Below are positions 29,475-39,389 of a stretch of 64,000 nucleotides of DNA, one piece after another. Source of the stretch: Limisphaerales bacterium (GTDB taxonomy: Bacteria > Verrucomicrobiota > Verrucomicrobiia > Limisphaerales > SXTU01); NCBI GenBank assembly GCA_009773355.1, contig WRPG01000001.1, forward strand, positions 186,001 through 250,000, written 5' to 3'. A model generated the notes under the pieces. The model saw only the letters and a program-made list of their open reading frames with translations. It was not told the DNA's origin and did not search any database. The stretch's first letter is position 1. Every line of letters begins with the position of its first letter. The position numbers and the translations under genes are program-made.

Positions 29475-29839
29475 GAGCGGTCTTTCTTGAGTTCGTCGAG
29501 CGTGCTGGCAAAGGCGCTTCTCGCCTTCAGGCGCGCCTGCAAGGCCCGCCAGGCCAGCACGGTGACCAGGAGATACAGCCCGCTCAGGCCGGCCAGCGCC
29601 GGCAGGAGACCGTTCTCCCAGCAGAGGACGACGATGGTGAGCGTCACCAGCGAGAGGGCCATGAGGCCGAAGGCGACCACGGCGGCGGCGCACAGGATGG
29701 CCTCCACCAGCCGGCACTTCTCCTCCTGCAACTCGACGGCGAACAGCTCGACGCGGTTGTGGGTGGTGGCGAGCAGGGCGTCGAGGCCGCGCCGCAGCGA
29801 GGCCCAGACGCCCGGTTTGGTTTCAGTGTCCTCGCTCAT
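29453..29839 (-). CDS. Phage holin family/YqjE-like membrane protein
   Basis: RVELFAVELQEEKCRLVEAILCAAAVVAFGLMALSLVTLTIVVLCWE; two TM segments. Confidence 0.8.
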   Translation of the reverse strand: MSEDTETKPGVWASLRRGLDALLATTHNRVELFAVELQEEKCRLVEAILCAAAVVAFGLMALSLVTLTIVVLCWENGLLPALAGLSGLYLLVTVLAWRALQARLKARSAFASTLDELKKDRSCLETEN

Positions 29840-29845
29840 GCGCGC

Positions 29846-30142
29846 TCACTTTCTCGTGACGAGCACGCCGATGAGCAGGCCCAGGCCAAACGCGACGCCG
29901 ATGGATTGATACGGATGCTCGCGGATGGTCCGGTCGGCGGCCTTCGCGCCTTCGACGGCTTTGGCCTCCAGGCGCTGGCAGGCACGCTTGGCCGACTCCA
30001 TCGCGTCATGCAGGCGCGCGCGCATTTCCTGGGCCTTCGCGCCGGCGGCATCTTTCGAGTCGTGCAGCAACTCCTCGGAGTCGGTGACGATGCGTTTGAG
30101 ATCGGTGACCAGCTTGTCCGTGTTGACTTCGGTGGCATTCAT
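29846..30142 (-). CDS. ElaB/YqjD/DUF883 family membrane-anchored protein
   Basis: LVTDLKRIVTDSEELLHDSKDAAGAKAQEMRARLHDAMESAK...DRTIREHPYQSIGVAFGLGLLIGVLVTRK. Confidence 0.88.
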   Translation of the reverse strand: MNATEVNTDKLVTDLKRIVTDSEELLHDSKDAAGAKAQEMRARLHDAMESAKRACQRLEAKAVEGAKAADRTIREHPYQSIGVAFGLGLLIGVLVTRK

Positions 30143-30178
30143 AGGTGGCTCCTTCCGGTTGGTTTCATTTCCCGTTTC

Positions 30179-30240
30179 GGTGCCCGCGACGGCGGGCCGT
30201 TACACAACGCAGGCTCCAATCCTCGCCCGCAACGGGCTAC
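30179..30240. repeat. Possible REPIN-like pair (weak)
   Basis: GTGCCCGCGACGGCGGGC ... GCCCGCAACGGGC-TAC; short stems. Confidence 0.4.
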
Positions 30241-30340
30241 ACGCGAATTGTCAATCGCTGGTCCAATTCACGCCATGGCCTCGTGTGGGTGAAGGCAGTA
30301 AGAGCTACCCAATCGAACCCGGGTTGGTTATGACTTCCGC

Positions 30341-31798
30341 GTGCCTGACCGTCCGCCAAAGTCCACGCCCACGACCGTCTTCGTGGTGGACGATGACTGC
30401 GGGCTGGCCCGCCTCATCGAACGCGCGCTCAAGCGCGCCGGCCACACCACCGCCTCCGCCAGCTCCGGCTTCGACGCCATCAACTGGCTGGGACAGCACC
30501 GGCCGGAGCTGCTGCTGCTTGACCTGAAATTGCAGGATCTCGAAGGCCGGGAGCTGATCAGCCAGCTTGAGGCGCTCGGGCGCACCGTCCCCTTCATCGT
30601 CATCACCGGGCAGGGCGACGAGCGCGTGGCCGTGGAGATGATGAAGCGCGGCGCGCTGGACTACCTCGTCAAGGACGCACAGTTCCTCGACCTCGTCCCC
30701 GCCGTGGTGCAGCGCGCGCTGGCGCAGATCGAGCGCGACCGCCGGCTCGCCGCGACTGAGGAGGCGCTGCGCCACAGCGAGGCCATCCTGGCCAAGGCCC
30801 AGCAAATCGCACAGCTCGGCAGCTATGAAGTCGAGCTTGGCCCGCCGCCCGTGGCCCGCTGGTCCGCGCAGATGTTCCGCATCCTCGGCGTCGCGCCGGG
30901 CGCGGTGCGGCCCCTCTCCGATGAGTTCTTCGACCACTTGGTCCACCCGGACGACCGGGCGCGCGCGCGCGCGACCATCGAGGATGGCATCCGCCGCGGC
31001 GAAGGCTGGAAGTTCGAGTATCGCATTCTGCGCCCCGACGGTGAGGTGCGCCATGTGCAAAGCTCCAGCGAGGCCGTCGGCAACAGCGGGGTGGCCCGCA
31101 AAATTGTCGGCACCATGCTCGACATCACCGAGCGCCGCCGGCTGGAGCAGGAGATTCTCAGCATCAGCGAGCAGGAGCAGCGGCGCATCGGGCAGGACCT
31201 GCACGACGGCATCTGCCAGCAGCTCGCGGGCATCGAGCTGATGAGCCAGGTGCTGGAGCAGGCGCTGGCCCCGAAGGCGAAAAAGCATTCCGCCCAGGCC
31301 GGGCAGATTGCCGCGCATGTGCGCGACGCCATCACCCAGACGCGGATGCTCGCGCACGGCTTGTGCCCGGTCGTCTTGGAGTCCGAAGGGCTGATGTCCG
31401 CATTGCAGGAGCTGGCCAATGCCACCACGAAGATGTTCGGCGTGGACTGCGTCTTCCGCTGCGACCATCCCGTGCACATCCACGACAACGCCACGGCCAC
31501 GCACCTCTACCGCATCGCGCAGGAGGCGGTGAGCAACGCCATCAAGCACGGCAGATCGCGCCGCATCGAGGTCGGCCTGGCCGCCGAGTCCAACCGCGTC
31601 TTCCTCGCCGTGAAGGACAACGGCTGCGGCATCCCCGCCACGCCGCCGCGCACCGGCGCCGGGCTGCGCATCATGCAATACCGCGCCGGCATGATTGGCG
31701 GGTCCGTCATTGTGCAGCGCGGCGAGCCGGACGGCACCACCGTCGCCTGCTCCGTGCATCAGTCCCCGCCGCTGCCGAAGGGCAAGCCACGACGATGA
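30341..31798 (+). CDS. Receiver-PAS-HisKA_3 hybrid histidine kinase
   Basis: VFVVDDDCGLARLI...LLLLDLKLQDLEG; PAS; EQEQRRIGQDLHDGICQQLAGIELMS; AQEAVSNAIKHGRSRRIEV; DNGCGIP. Confidence 0.93.
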   Translation: MPDRPPKSTPTTVFVVDDDCGLARLIERALKRAGHTTASASSGFDAINWLGQHRPELLLLDLKLQDLEGRELISQLEALGRTVPFIVITGQGDERVAVEMMKRGALDYLVKDAQFLDLVPAVVQRALAQIERDRRLAATEEALRHSEAILAKAQQIAQLGSYEVELGPPPVARWSAQMFRILGVAPGAVRPLSDEFFDHLVHPDDRARARATIEDGIRRGEGWKFEYRILRPDGEVRHVQSSSEAVGNSGVARKIVGTMLDITERRRLEQEILSISEQEQRRIGQDLHDGICQQLAGIELMSQVLEQALAPKAKKHSAQAGQIAAHVRDAITQTRMLAHGLCPVVLESEGLMSALQELANATTKMFGVDCVFRCDHPVHIHDNATATHLYRIAQEAVSNAIKHGRSRRIEVGLAAESNRVFLAVKDNGCGIPATPPRTGAGLRIMQYRAGMIGGSVIVQRGEPDGTTVACSVHQSPPLPKGKPRR

Positions 31799-31943
31799 GC
31801 TGCTCCCAAAATCCAAATGGCTGCCGCCTCCATCTGCGAGCCTCGCCCCACCAGCGCATCGGTCGGCTGGAGCGGTGGTCCGGGGATCGGATGGAAAGCA
31901 GGGCAGAGCACCGCCGACCAGCTTGCTTTGGAGGGAATCCCCG

Positions 31944-32636
31944 ATGAAAACGAAGAAGAAAAAACCCGCCGCGCCCGCGCCGAAGAAAATCCTCATCGTG
32001 GACGACCACCCGTTGATGCGCGACGGCCTCGTTGCGCTCATCACCGCGCAGCCCGACCTCGCCGTCTGCGCCCAGGCCGCCGACGCGCGCGAAGCCCTGC
32101 AGGCCGTCGAGGCCCACTGGCCCGACCTCGTGCTCATGGACATCTCGCTCCCCGGCAAGAGCGGCCTCGAAGCCATCAAGGATTTGCAGGCCATCCAGTC
32201 CGGCCTCGCCATCCTCGTCCTCTCGATGCACGACGAGGCGCTCTACGCCGAGCGCGTGCTGCGCGCCGGCGCGCGCGGCTACGTGATGAAGCAGGAGGGC
32301 GGCAAGCGCATCATGGACGGCATCCGCGCCGTGCTGGAGGGCCGCGTCTTCGTCAGCGAGAAGATGTCCGCGCGCATCATGGACGCCTTCACCGGCCACC
32401 GGACCGGCGGCGCAGGCAGCTCGGTCGAGTCGCTCTCCGACCGCGAGTTCGAGGTGTTCCAGCTCATTGGCCGGGGCCGCAGCACGAAGGAAATCGCCGC
32501 GCAGCTTCACCTCAGCGGCAAGACCGTCGAAGTCCACCGGGTCAACATCAAGGCCAAGCTCAAGCTCGCCACCAGCCCCGAACTGGTCCACTACGCCGTG
32601 CGCTGGGTGGAATCGCAGTCTGCCGCCGGCCATTGA
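31944..32636 (+). CDS. LuxR/NarL-family response regulator
   Basis: ILIVDDHPLMRDGLVALI...DLVLMDISLPGKSGLEAIKD...LSDREFEVFQLIGRGRSTKEIAAQLHLSGKTVEVHRVNIKAKL. Confidence 0.95.
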   Translation: MKTKKKKPAAPAPKKILIVDDHPLMRDGLVALITAQPDLAVCAQAADAREALQAVEAHWPDLVLMDISLPGKSGLEAIKDLQAIQSGLAILVLSMHDEALYAERVLRAGARGYVMKQEGGKRIMDGIRAVLEGRVFVSEKMSARIMDAFTGHRTGGAGSSVESLSDREFEVFQLIGRGRSTKEIAAQLHLSGKTVEVHRVNIKAKLKLATSPELVHYAVRWVESQSAAGH

Positions 32637-32708
32637 CGCACGCCCTGCCGTGCGCGGTGAGCCAGAGCGCCTCGCCGGCAAGGCCTGATTCCAATTCCCG
32701 GATAAAGT

Positions 32709-32998
32709 GTGGCGGCTGTGGTGGCGCTCTATGAGCGCCGAGTTGCGGCCGCCTGCACGCCAGGACGACCCGGTCGGCGGCCACAGACCGCCGCCACAGG
32801 TTCATGGGGAGAACCCACGAGCCACCAAGTCCCGCGATTTCAGCCCCTGAACCGGAACCCGGCCCTCCGGGCCGCAGCGGCAACTTGCACCGGCCCCCGT
32901 GCGAACATCCGCAGCGCCCCCCGGTTGAGGTGGCTGCTGCGGGCCGGAGTCCCGCGCTCCGGTTCAGGGGTAGCCGCGAGGACGAGCACAGCTCGTCC
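32709..32998. repeat. Composite palindrome cluster
   Basis: GTGGCGGC-TGTGG/CCACAGACCGCCGCCAC; perfect hairpin GGCGCTC-TAT-GAGCGCC (32723-32739); CCCCTGAACCGGA (32844) / TCCGGTTCAGGGG (32958); GGACGAGC-ACA-GCTCGTCC (32980-32998), with GTAG at 32970. Confidence 0.8.
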
Positions 32999-33123
32999 CT
33001 GCCGGCGGCGGGCGGGCGCGCAGTGCCTCATGCATTCATTGCTTGGGCGGGAAACTGTTTGACCGGGGGCGTGGGAGGGCGTCTGCTCGCCCCAGCCCAA
33101 GGATTTTTTCACCTGAGCCATGA

Positions 33124-36100
33124 ATGGAACGAACATCGCCACCTGACTTGACGGAGCGCCTGCGGCTGGCGGTGCGCGCGGGCAACGTGGGGCTGTGGGA
33201 TTGGGACTTGCGGACGAACGAGGTGTATTTCTCCCCGGAGTGGAAGCGCCAGCTTGGCCACGCGGAGGAGGAGATCACGAATCGCTTCGCGGAGTGGGAA
33301 AGCCGCGTCCACCCGGACGACCTCGCGCCCACGCTGGCGAAGGTGCAGGCGCTCATCGCCAACCCCGTGGCCGGCTACGCGATGGAGTTCCGGATGCGGC
33401 ACAAGGACGGATCGTATCGGTGGATCCTCGCGCAGGCGGACGTGCTCCGCGACGCGTCCGGCCAGCCCGTGCGGATGCTCGGCTGCCATCTGGACATCAC
33501 GGAACGCAATCAGGCGGAGGCCCTGCTGAACGCCCAGAAGCAGGTGCTGGAGATGATCGCCACGGGCGCGCCGTTGACGGAAACGCTCACCAACCTGGTG
33601 CGTCTCACCGAAACCCAATCCCCGGAGATGCTCTGCTCCATTCTGCTGCTCGACGAAGCCGGCCTGCACGTCCGCCACGGGGCCGCACCGAGCCTGCCGG
33701 CGGCGTTTGTCGCGCTGGTGGACGGCCAGCCGATTGGCCCGTGTGCCGGCTCGTGCGGCACGGCGGCCTATCGCCAGGAGGCGGTGTTTGTGCAGGACAT
33801 CGCCACCGACCCGCTCTGGGCGGCCTATCAGGCGGCGGCGCTGCCCCACGGGTTGCGGGCCTGCTGGTCCACCCCGATTTTCGACCAGCAGCGGCGGGTG
33901 CTGGGCACGTTTGCGATGTATTACCGCCAGCCGGGCCTGCCCCGGCCGGAGCATCGTCGGCTCATCGAGTTCGCCACGCACCTGGCGGCCATCGCCATCG
34001 GCCGCCACCGGGCCGAGGCGGCGCTGCGGGAACGCGAGCAGCAGATGCATCTTTTTGTCGAGCACAGCCCGGCGGCCATCGCGATGTTCGACCGCGACAT
34101 GCGCTACCTCGTGGCCAGCCGGCGCTGGGTGACGGACTACCGGCTCGCCGAGCAGAGCATCATCGGGCGCAGCCACTACGAGGTCTTCCCTGAAATCCCG
34201 GACCGCTGGAAGGAAATCCACCGGCGCTGTCTTGCGGGGGCCGTGGAGAAATGCGAGGCGGACCCGTTCCCGCGCGCGGACGGAACGACGGACTGGGTCC
34301 GCTGGGAGGTGCGACCGTGGCACACAGCGCACGGGGAGATCGGCGGGGTGATTGTTTTCTCGGAGCTGGTCACGGAGCGCAAGCAGGCGGAGGCGGCGCT
34401 GCGGGAGAGCGAAGCGCGGCTGCGGATCGTGACGGACAACGCGCGCGTCGGTCTCGTGATGGTCAGCCCCGACCGCCACTACCTCTTTGCCAACGTGGCT
34501 TACGCGGAAATCCTCGGCCTGCCCACCGCCGACCTGGTCGGGAAGCGTGTGCCCGATGTGCTGGCCGGGGTTTATGAAAAGCAGATCGGCCCGCGCCTGG
34601 ATCGTGCGTTTGCCGGGGAGCGGGTCGCCTACGAACTGCAACTGCCCCGGCCGGGCGGCGAGCACCATTACGCCGTCAAGTATGAGCCGATCCGGGAGGG
34701 CGACGGCGTGGCGCGCGTCGTGGTGGTGATCGCGGACGTCACCGAGCGCAAACGGGCGGAGGAGGCATTGAGCCTGAGCGCGCACCAAAGCCTCCAGCGT
34801 GCGGCGGCCTTGATTGACCTGTCCCGCGAGACCACCGCGAGCCAGCGCGACCTGACCGCAACCTTGCAGCGCATCACCGAGCGAACGGCGAAGACGCTCG
34901 GCATCGCCCGCGGCAGCATCTGGCGCTACACCCCGGCGTGCGACGGCATCCAGTGCGTGGACCTGTTTGAAGCAACCTCCGGCCAGCACTCCGCCGGCCT
35001 CCAGCTCGCCGCCAAGAACTATCCCGCCTATTTCGCGGCGATGGCCGGCTCCGATGTCATTGACGCCGACGACGCCCACACGGACGCCCGGACCCGGGAG
35101 TTCTCGGAGGGTTATCTGCGCCCGCTAGGCATCAGCTCGATGCTGGACGCGGGCATTCGCATCCACGGCCGGCCCAGTGGCGTTGTGTGCCACGAGCACA
35201 CCGGCCCGGCGCGGCAGTGGACGGCGGATGAGAAATCGTTCGCCGTGGCCATTGCCAACCTGGTCTCGCAGGTGTTCGAGGCCGAGGAGCGCGCCAAGCT
35301 CGAAGGCCAACTGCGCCTCGAAGCCGCCGCGCTGAGCGCCGCCGCGAACGAGGTGGTCATCACGGACCGCACCGGCACGATCCAGTGGGTCAACCCGGCC
35401 TTCACCAAGACCACCGGCTACACGCTCGCCGAGGCCGTGGGCCGGAACTCGCGCATCCTCAAATCGGGCAAGCACGACGGCGCGTTCTATGAGAATCTCT
35501 GGGCCACCATCCTGCGCGGCGAGGTGTGGCGGGGCGAGATGGTCAACCGGAAGAAGGACGGCAGCCTCTTCACCGAGGAGACCATCATCACGTCCGTGAA
35601 GGACGAGCGCGGCGTGATCACACACTTCGTCGCCATCAAGCAGGACATCACGGAGAAGAAGCTGCTGGAGGCGAAGTTTCTCCGCGCGCAGCGGCTCGAA
35701 GGTCTGGGCGCGCTGGCCGGCGGCGTGGCGCATGACTTGAACAACGTGCTCGCGCCCATCCTCATGGCGTCGGAGCTGCTCAAGTCCCAGAGCACCGACC
35801 CGCCGACGCGCCGCCTGCTGGAGATGATCGAGGGCAACTCCCAGCGCGGGGCGGGCATGATCCGGCAGATCCTCGCCTTCGCGCGCGGCACGGCCGGGGA
35901 GAAGATCGTGCTGCAGGCGGGCCACCTGTTGAAGGACATCAGCAAGATGATGAAGGAGACCTTCCCGCCCAACATCCGGTGCGAGCTGCGCGTGGCCGGC
36001 GGGCTGGAGCCGGTGCTGGGGGAGTCCACGGAGTTGTATCAGGTGGTGCTCAACCTGTGTGTCAACGCCCGCGACGCCATGCCCAAGGGCGGCACCATCA

Positions 36101-36810
36101 CGCTCGGCGCGGAGAACATCGTGCTGGACGAGACCTACGCGCGCCTGAGCCAGGAGGCCAGGCCGGGGCATTACGTCGTCCTGACCGTGGCCGACACGGG
36201 CGACGGCATCCCTGAGGAGATCCGGGGGAAGATCTTCGAGCCGTTCTTCACGACCAAGGAGCCGGGCAAGGGCACGGGCCTCGGGCTGGCGACGGTGAAG
36301 GACATCGTCGCGAACCACGGCGGGTTCATCCATCTCTACAGCGAGGTGGGCGTGGGCACGCAGTTCAAGATTTACCTCCCCGCCGTGCTCGGGGAGGAGA
36401 CGACCTCCGACACCACGCTCACAACGCTGCCCGCCGGCCACGGCGAGCTGGTGCTGGTGGTGGACGACGAGGCGGCCGCGCGCGAGATCGTCAAGGCCAC
36501 GCTGGAAGGCTACGGCTACCGCGTGGTGACCGCCGGCGACGGCACCGAGGCGGTGGCGCGGTTCGTGGAGCACATGAAGGAAGTCCAGCTCCTCCTCACC
36601 GACATGCAGATGCCGCACATGGACGGCGCGGCGACCATCCGCGCGCTGCGGAACATCCAGCCGGACTTGAAGGTGATCGCCGCCTCCGGCCTGAACACGC
36701 ACGAGGCCGCGCTGAAGGCCACGGGCCTCGAAGTCCAGGGCTTCATCCCCAAGCCATTCACCGCCGCCAGCCTCCTGCTCGCCCTCGACGCCGCGCTGCA
36801 TCCGAAGTGA
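33124..36810 (+). CDS. Multi-sensor (PAS/GAF) hybrid histidine kinase with C-terminal receiver
   Basis: Repeated PAS ([41 protein letters not shown]), [75 protein letters not shown]. Confidence 0.95.
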   Translation: MERTSPPDLTERLRLAVRAGNVGLWDWDLRTNEVYFSPEWKRQLGHAEEEITNRFAEWESRVHPDDLAPTLAKVQALIANPVAGYAMEFRMRHKDGSYRWILAQADVLRDASGQPVRMLGCHLDITERNQAEALLNAQKQVLEMIATGAPLTETLTNLVRLTETQSPEMLCSILLLDEAGLHVRHGAAPSLPAAFVALVDGQPIGPCAGSCGTAAYRQEAVFVQDIATDPLWAAYQAAALPHGLRACWSTPIFDQQRRVLGTFAMYYRQPGLPRPEHRRLIEFATHLAAIAIGRHRAEAALREREQQMHLFVEHSPAAIAMFDRDMRYLVASRRWVTDYRLAEQSIIGRSHYEVFPEIPDRWKEIHRRCLAGAVEKCEADPFPRADGTTDWVRWEVRPWHTAHGEIGGVIVFSELVTERKQAEAALRESEARLRIVTDNARVGLVMVSPDRHYLFANVAYAEILGLPTADLVGKRVPDVLAGVYEKQIGPRLDRAFAGERVAYELQLPRPGGEHHYAVKYEPIREGDGVARVVVVIADVTERKRAEEALSLSAHQSLQRAAALIDLSRETTASQRDLTATLQRITERTAKTLGIARGSIWRYTPACDGIQCVDLFEATSGQHSAGLQLAAKNYPAYFAAMAGSDVIDADDAHTDARTREFSEGYLRPLGISSMLDAGIRIHGRPSGVVCHEHTGPARQWTADEKSFAVAIANLVSQVFEAEERAKLEGQLRLEAAALSAAANEVVITDRTGTIQWVNPAFTKTTGYTLAEAVGRNSRILKSGKHDGAFYENLWATILRGEVWRGEMVNRKKDGSLFTEETIITSVKDERGVITHFVAIKQDITEKKLLEAKFLRAQRLEGLGALAGGVAHDLNNVLAPILMASELLKSQSTDPPTRRLLEMIEGNSQRGAGMIRQILAFARGTAGEKIVLQAGHLLKDISKMMKETFPPNIRCELRVAGGLEPVLGESTELYQVVLNLCVNARDAMPKGGTITLGAENIVLDETYARLSQEARPGHYVVLTVADTGDGIPEEIRGKIFEPFFTTKEPGKGTGLGLATVKDIVANHGGFIHLYSEVGVGTQFKIYLPAVLGEETTSDTTLTTLPAGHGELVLVVDDEAAAREIVKATLEGYGYRVVTAGDGTEAVARFVEHMKEVQLLLTDMQMPHMDGAATIRALRNIQPDLKVIAASGLNTHEAALKATGLEVQGFIPKPFTAASLLLALDAALHPK

Positions 36811-36862
36811 AAGAGCCGGCCGGGCGACCAGCGCGCTTCCCGGCCCCAGAGGGGCCAGTGAG

Positions 36863-37055
36863 GGTAGCCGGTGGGCAGATTCGACCGAAGGGAGAGGCGC
36901 ACCCACCGGTCGGCAAGCCAACCGGGCCGCGCCCCGGCGGGGCGCATGAGCGCCCCGATTGTGTGGCGATGATTCATGCGCCCCGCCGGGGCACCGGGCA
37001 CTTGGGGCCAGCACCGGTGGGTGCGCTCCCAGGGCGGAGCTTCCCACCGGCTACC
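36863..37055. repeat. Large nested inverted repeat
   Basis: GGTAGCCGGTGGG ... CCCACCGGCTACC outer arms; GCGCACCCACCGGT/ACCGGTGGGTGCGC; CCCCGGCGGGGCGCATGA/TCATGCGCCCCGCCGGGG inner. Confidence 0.9.
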
Positions 37056-37152
37056 TTCATTCGCGCCTCCAGCGCGGCCTTCACCACTCACGCCCGTTCC
37101 ACCGAAACAGCGGGGAACATTTTGTCCGAGGGCTTCAGCCTCGACTTCGGCC

Positions 37153-38481
37153 TCAAAGCTGCGGCTTGTCCGCGGGACCGCCCGGCTTCACCGGCAGCAA
37201 GAGCACCTTGTCCACGCGGTGCCCGTCCATGTCTATGACCTCGACGTGGTAGCCCGAGTGCGGGAAGGACTCGCCTTCCACCGGCATCCGGCCCAGTTGC
37301 TTGAGCACGAACCCGCCGAAGGTCTGGTAGTCCCGCTCCGGCCCGGCGTGCAGTTTGAAGTCCGGCACCAGGCGGGCAAACTCCTCGGCGGCCAGCATCC
37401 CGTCCACCAGCCATGAGCCGTCGTCGCGGCGCACCGCGCGGGGTCGCGCGCGCTCGTCGGGCGTGGGCATCTCGCCGATGATGGCCTCCATGATGTCGTG
37501 CAGCGACACCAGGCCGATGATGCCGCCGAACTCGTCGGCCACGAGCGCGACGTGCTTGCCGCTTTGCTTGAACTTCTCGAGCAGCCCGCTGGCGGACTGT
37601 GTGGCCGGCACGATGAGCGGCGGCACCATCAAGTCCTTCACATTGGCCGGCGCGCCGGCGGCGAGGTTGGCGTAAATCGCCTTCACGGACACGACGCCGA
37701 CGACGTGATCGCGGTTGCCCTCATACACCGGGAAGGTCGTGTGCCCGCTGACGACGATCTTGTGCCAGACCGACTCGTGCGGGTCGGCGACTTGAAGCCA
37801 GATGATCTTGGCGCGGGGCGTCATCAGGTCGCGCACCGGGAGCCGGTCCAGCGCCAGCACGCTGTCCACCATCTCGGACTCGTGCTTGAAGAACACGCCG
37901 GCGCGCGTGCCTTCCTTCACCAACAAGCGCACCTCCTCCTCCGTGATGCCCGCGTCCGGCGCGGGCTTGATACGGAAGACTTTCAGGAGCGTGTCCGTGG
38001 ACCAGCTCAGGAGCGACACGAGCGGCGACGCGAGATTCGAGAGCCACCGCATCGGCCCCGCCAGCGCGCAGGCGATGCCCTCGGGGTTGCCGAGGCCGAG
38101 GCGCTTGGGCACCAGTTCGCCGATGACGAGGGTGAAGTAGGTCAGTGCCGTCACTACGAGGGCGAAGGCCACCTTGTCCGCGTAAGCCGCCAGCCAGGCA
38201 ACCTCCTTGAGCGGCCCGGCGAGCTTCTCTGTCAAGGTCGCGCCGCTGAACACCGCCGCGAGCACGCCGACGAGCGTGATGCCGATCTGCACGGTGGAGA
38301 AAAAGGTGTTGGGCGACTCGGCGAGTTCGAGCGCGGCACGGGCGCGGGCGTCGCCGCCCTCCGCCCGCTGGCGGAGCCGTGACTTGCGGGCGGAGACCAC
38401 GGCCAGCTCGGTCATCGAGAACACGCCGTTCGCCACCAGCAGGGCGAAGATCACGGCCAGCTCCAGCGCGACGGAATTCAT
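37153..38481 (-). CDS. CNNM/HlyC-CorC family transporter with CBS domains
   Basis: N-terminal TM DUF21; CBS MTPRAKIIWLQVADPHESVWHKIVVSGHTTFPVYEGNRDHVVGVVSVKA; CorC_HlyC C-terminus. Confidence 0.92.
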   Translation of the reverse strand: MNSVALELAVIFALLVANGVFSMTELAVVSARKSRLRQRAEGGDARARAALELAESPNTFFSTVQIGITLVGVLAAVFSGATLTEKLAGPLKEVAWLAAYADKVAFALVVTALTYFTLVIGELVPKRLGLGNPEGIACALAGPMRWLSNLASPLVSLLSWSTDTLLKVFRIKPAPDAGITEEEVRLLVKEGTRAGVFFKHESEMVDSVLALDRLPVRDLMTPRAKIIWLQVADPHESVWHKIVVSGHTTFPVYEGNRDHVVGVVSVKAIYANLAAGAPANVKDLMVPPLIVPATQSASGLLEKFKQSGKHVALVADEFGGIIGLVSLHDIMEAIIGEMPTPDERARPRAVRRDDGSWLVDGMLAAEEFARLVPDFKLHAGPERDYQTFGGFVLKQLGRMPVEGESFPHSGYHVEVIDMDGHRVDKVLLLPVKPGGPADKPQL

Positions 38482-38563
38482 GGCAGGAGAGTAGCCGGCC
38501 ACGGTTGCGATGTCACCGTCCGCCCGCGCAACGACGCGCGCCCAGGCGCGGATTGGAGCGTAA

Positions 38564-38655
38564 GCGTTTCCCCTAGCGCGCTAGGCTGGACGGCTATTGC
38601 GATTCAGGGAGACAACCAATGGCCGGCGGCGCGCCGGGCGGTCAGTCTCGCCGCC
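38564..38655 (+). promoter_or_regulatory. Conserved leader (copy 2) with perfect palindrome CCTAGCGCGCTAGG
   Basis: Near-identical to 27635-27727 including an invariant GGACGGCTATTGCGATTCAGGGAG. Confidence 0.8.
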
Positions 38656-38865
38656 ATGACATCGCATTGGAACGACTCGCTGAACGAGGAATCATCCTTC
38701 ATCCCGCCCCATATAGCCACCGCCCGGCCATCCGGGAGCCTGCGCGCATCCGCCACGCGGGCCATGCGCCAATCGGAATTGCTCTTCACCATGGAAGCCA
38801 ACGAGGTGTTCCTCGCCTTCCTGGAAACGCCGCCGGATTTCTCCCATTGCGGCATCAACGAATAG
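38656..38865 (+). CDS. Small protein, 69 aa, EANEVFLAFLETPPDFSHCGINE C-terminus
   Basis: N-terminus like ORF 27728, C-terminus like ORF 28327. Confidence 0.6.
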   Translation: MTSHWNDSLNEESSFIPPHIATARPSGSLRASATRAMRQSELLFTMEANEVFLAFLETPPDFSHCGINE

Positions 38866-38887
38866 CCCGCCGGGGAAACGCGGCCGG

Positions 38888-39364
38888 TCAAATCTTTCCC
38901 TGCGCGGCGGCGGCCTGGACTTCGCGGTAGCTGTGGAGGAAGAGGTCGTTGTCCGCCACCGCCTTCTGGATGATGGAGCCGAGGCTGCTGAGGTCGGCCT
39001 TGTTGATGACGGCGTGGACGCTCTGCTGGAACGCGTGCATCGGGTTGAGCGTCTGGAGCCGCTCGCTGATGAGGAAGACGACGCAGTGGCGGCGGCGGGC
39101 CATGGGCATCCATTGGAGGCCGCGCAGGGTGGTGTTTTCGTCGGGGGTGCCGGCGGCAAAGAGCTCCTCGACGACGACGATGTGGTAGTTCAGCGCGGTG
39201 AAGCGCTTGCTGAAGTCCGCGTGGTTGCTGGCAACGTGGATCTTGAAGCCGCACTCCAGCACGATGGTCTGGACGTTGGCGAGGACCTCCATGCTGCTCA
39301 ACGCGAGCAGCGCGGGCTTGTCCGAGGGGCTGATGAACTCGTATTCGGCGAATTGCTGGCTCAT
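38888..39364 (-). CDS. Degenerate receiver-like protein
   Basis: VQTIVLECGFKIHVASNHADFSKRFTALNYHIVVVEELFAAG...HCVVFLISERLQTLNPMHAFQQSVHAVINKADLSSLGSII: REC-like order, Glu where the phospho-Asp is expected. Confidence 0.6.
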   Translation of the reverse strand: MSQQFAEYEFISPSDKPALLALSSMEVLANVQTIVLECGFKIHVASNHADFSKRFTALNYHIVVVEELFAAGTPDENTTLRGLQWMPMARRRHCVVFLISERLQTLNPMHAFQQSVHAVINKADLSSLGSIIQKAVADNDLFLHSYREVQAAAAQGKI

Positions 39365-39389
39365 GGGTGGAGAAGGTTGGGAGCAGGAC

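Noticed and set aside
29453-29839. Phage holin as evidence of a prophage
   Set aside because: It is the YqjE-like member of an ElaB/YqjD-type chromosomal trio; no other phage genes nearby.
30305-30345. GGTTCGATT on minus strand as a tRNA T-loop
   Set aside because: Flanking 5-bp stem does not pair; no cloverleaf.
33109-35079. 656-aa and 640-aa (35125-37047) minus-strand ORFs
   Set aside because: Shadow frames of the multisensor kinase; no recognisable domains.
38585-38605. Sigma-54 promoter in TGGACGGCTATTGC
   Set aside because: GG-GC spacing is one nucleotide short of the canonical -24/-12 element.
27635-38868. Diversity-generating retroelement (conserved ends, variable middle)
   Set aside because: No reverse transcriptase or template/variable repeat pair seen.
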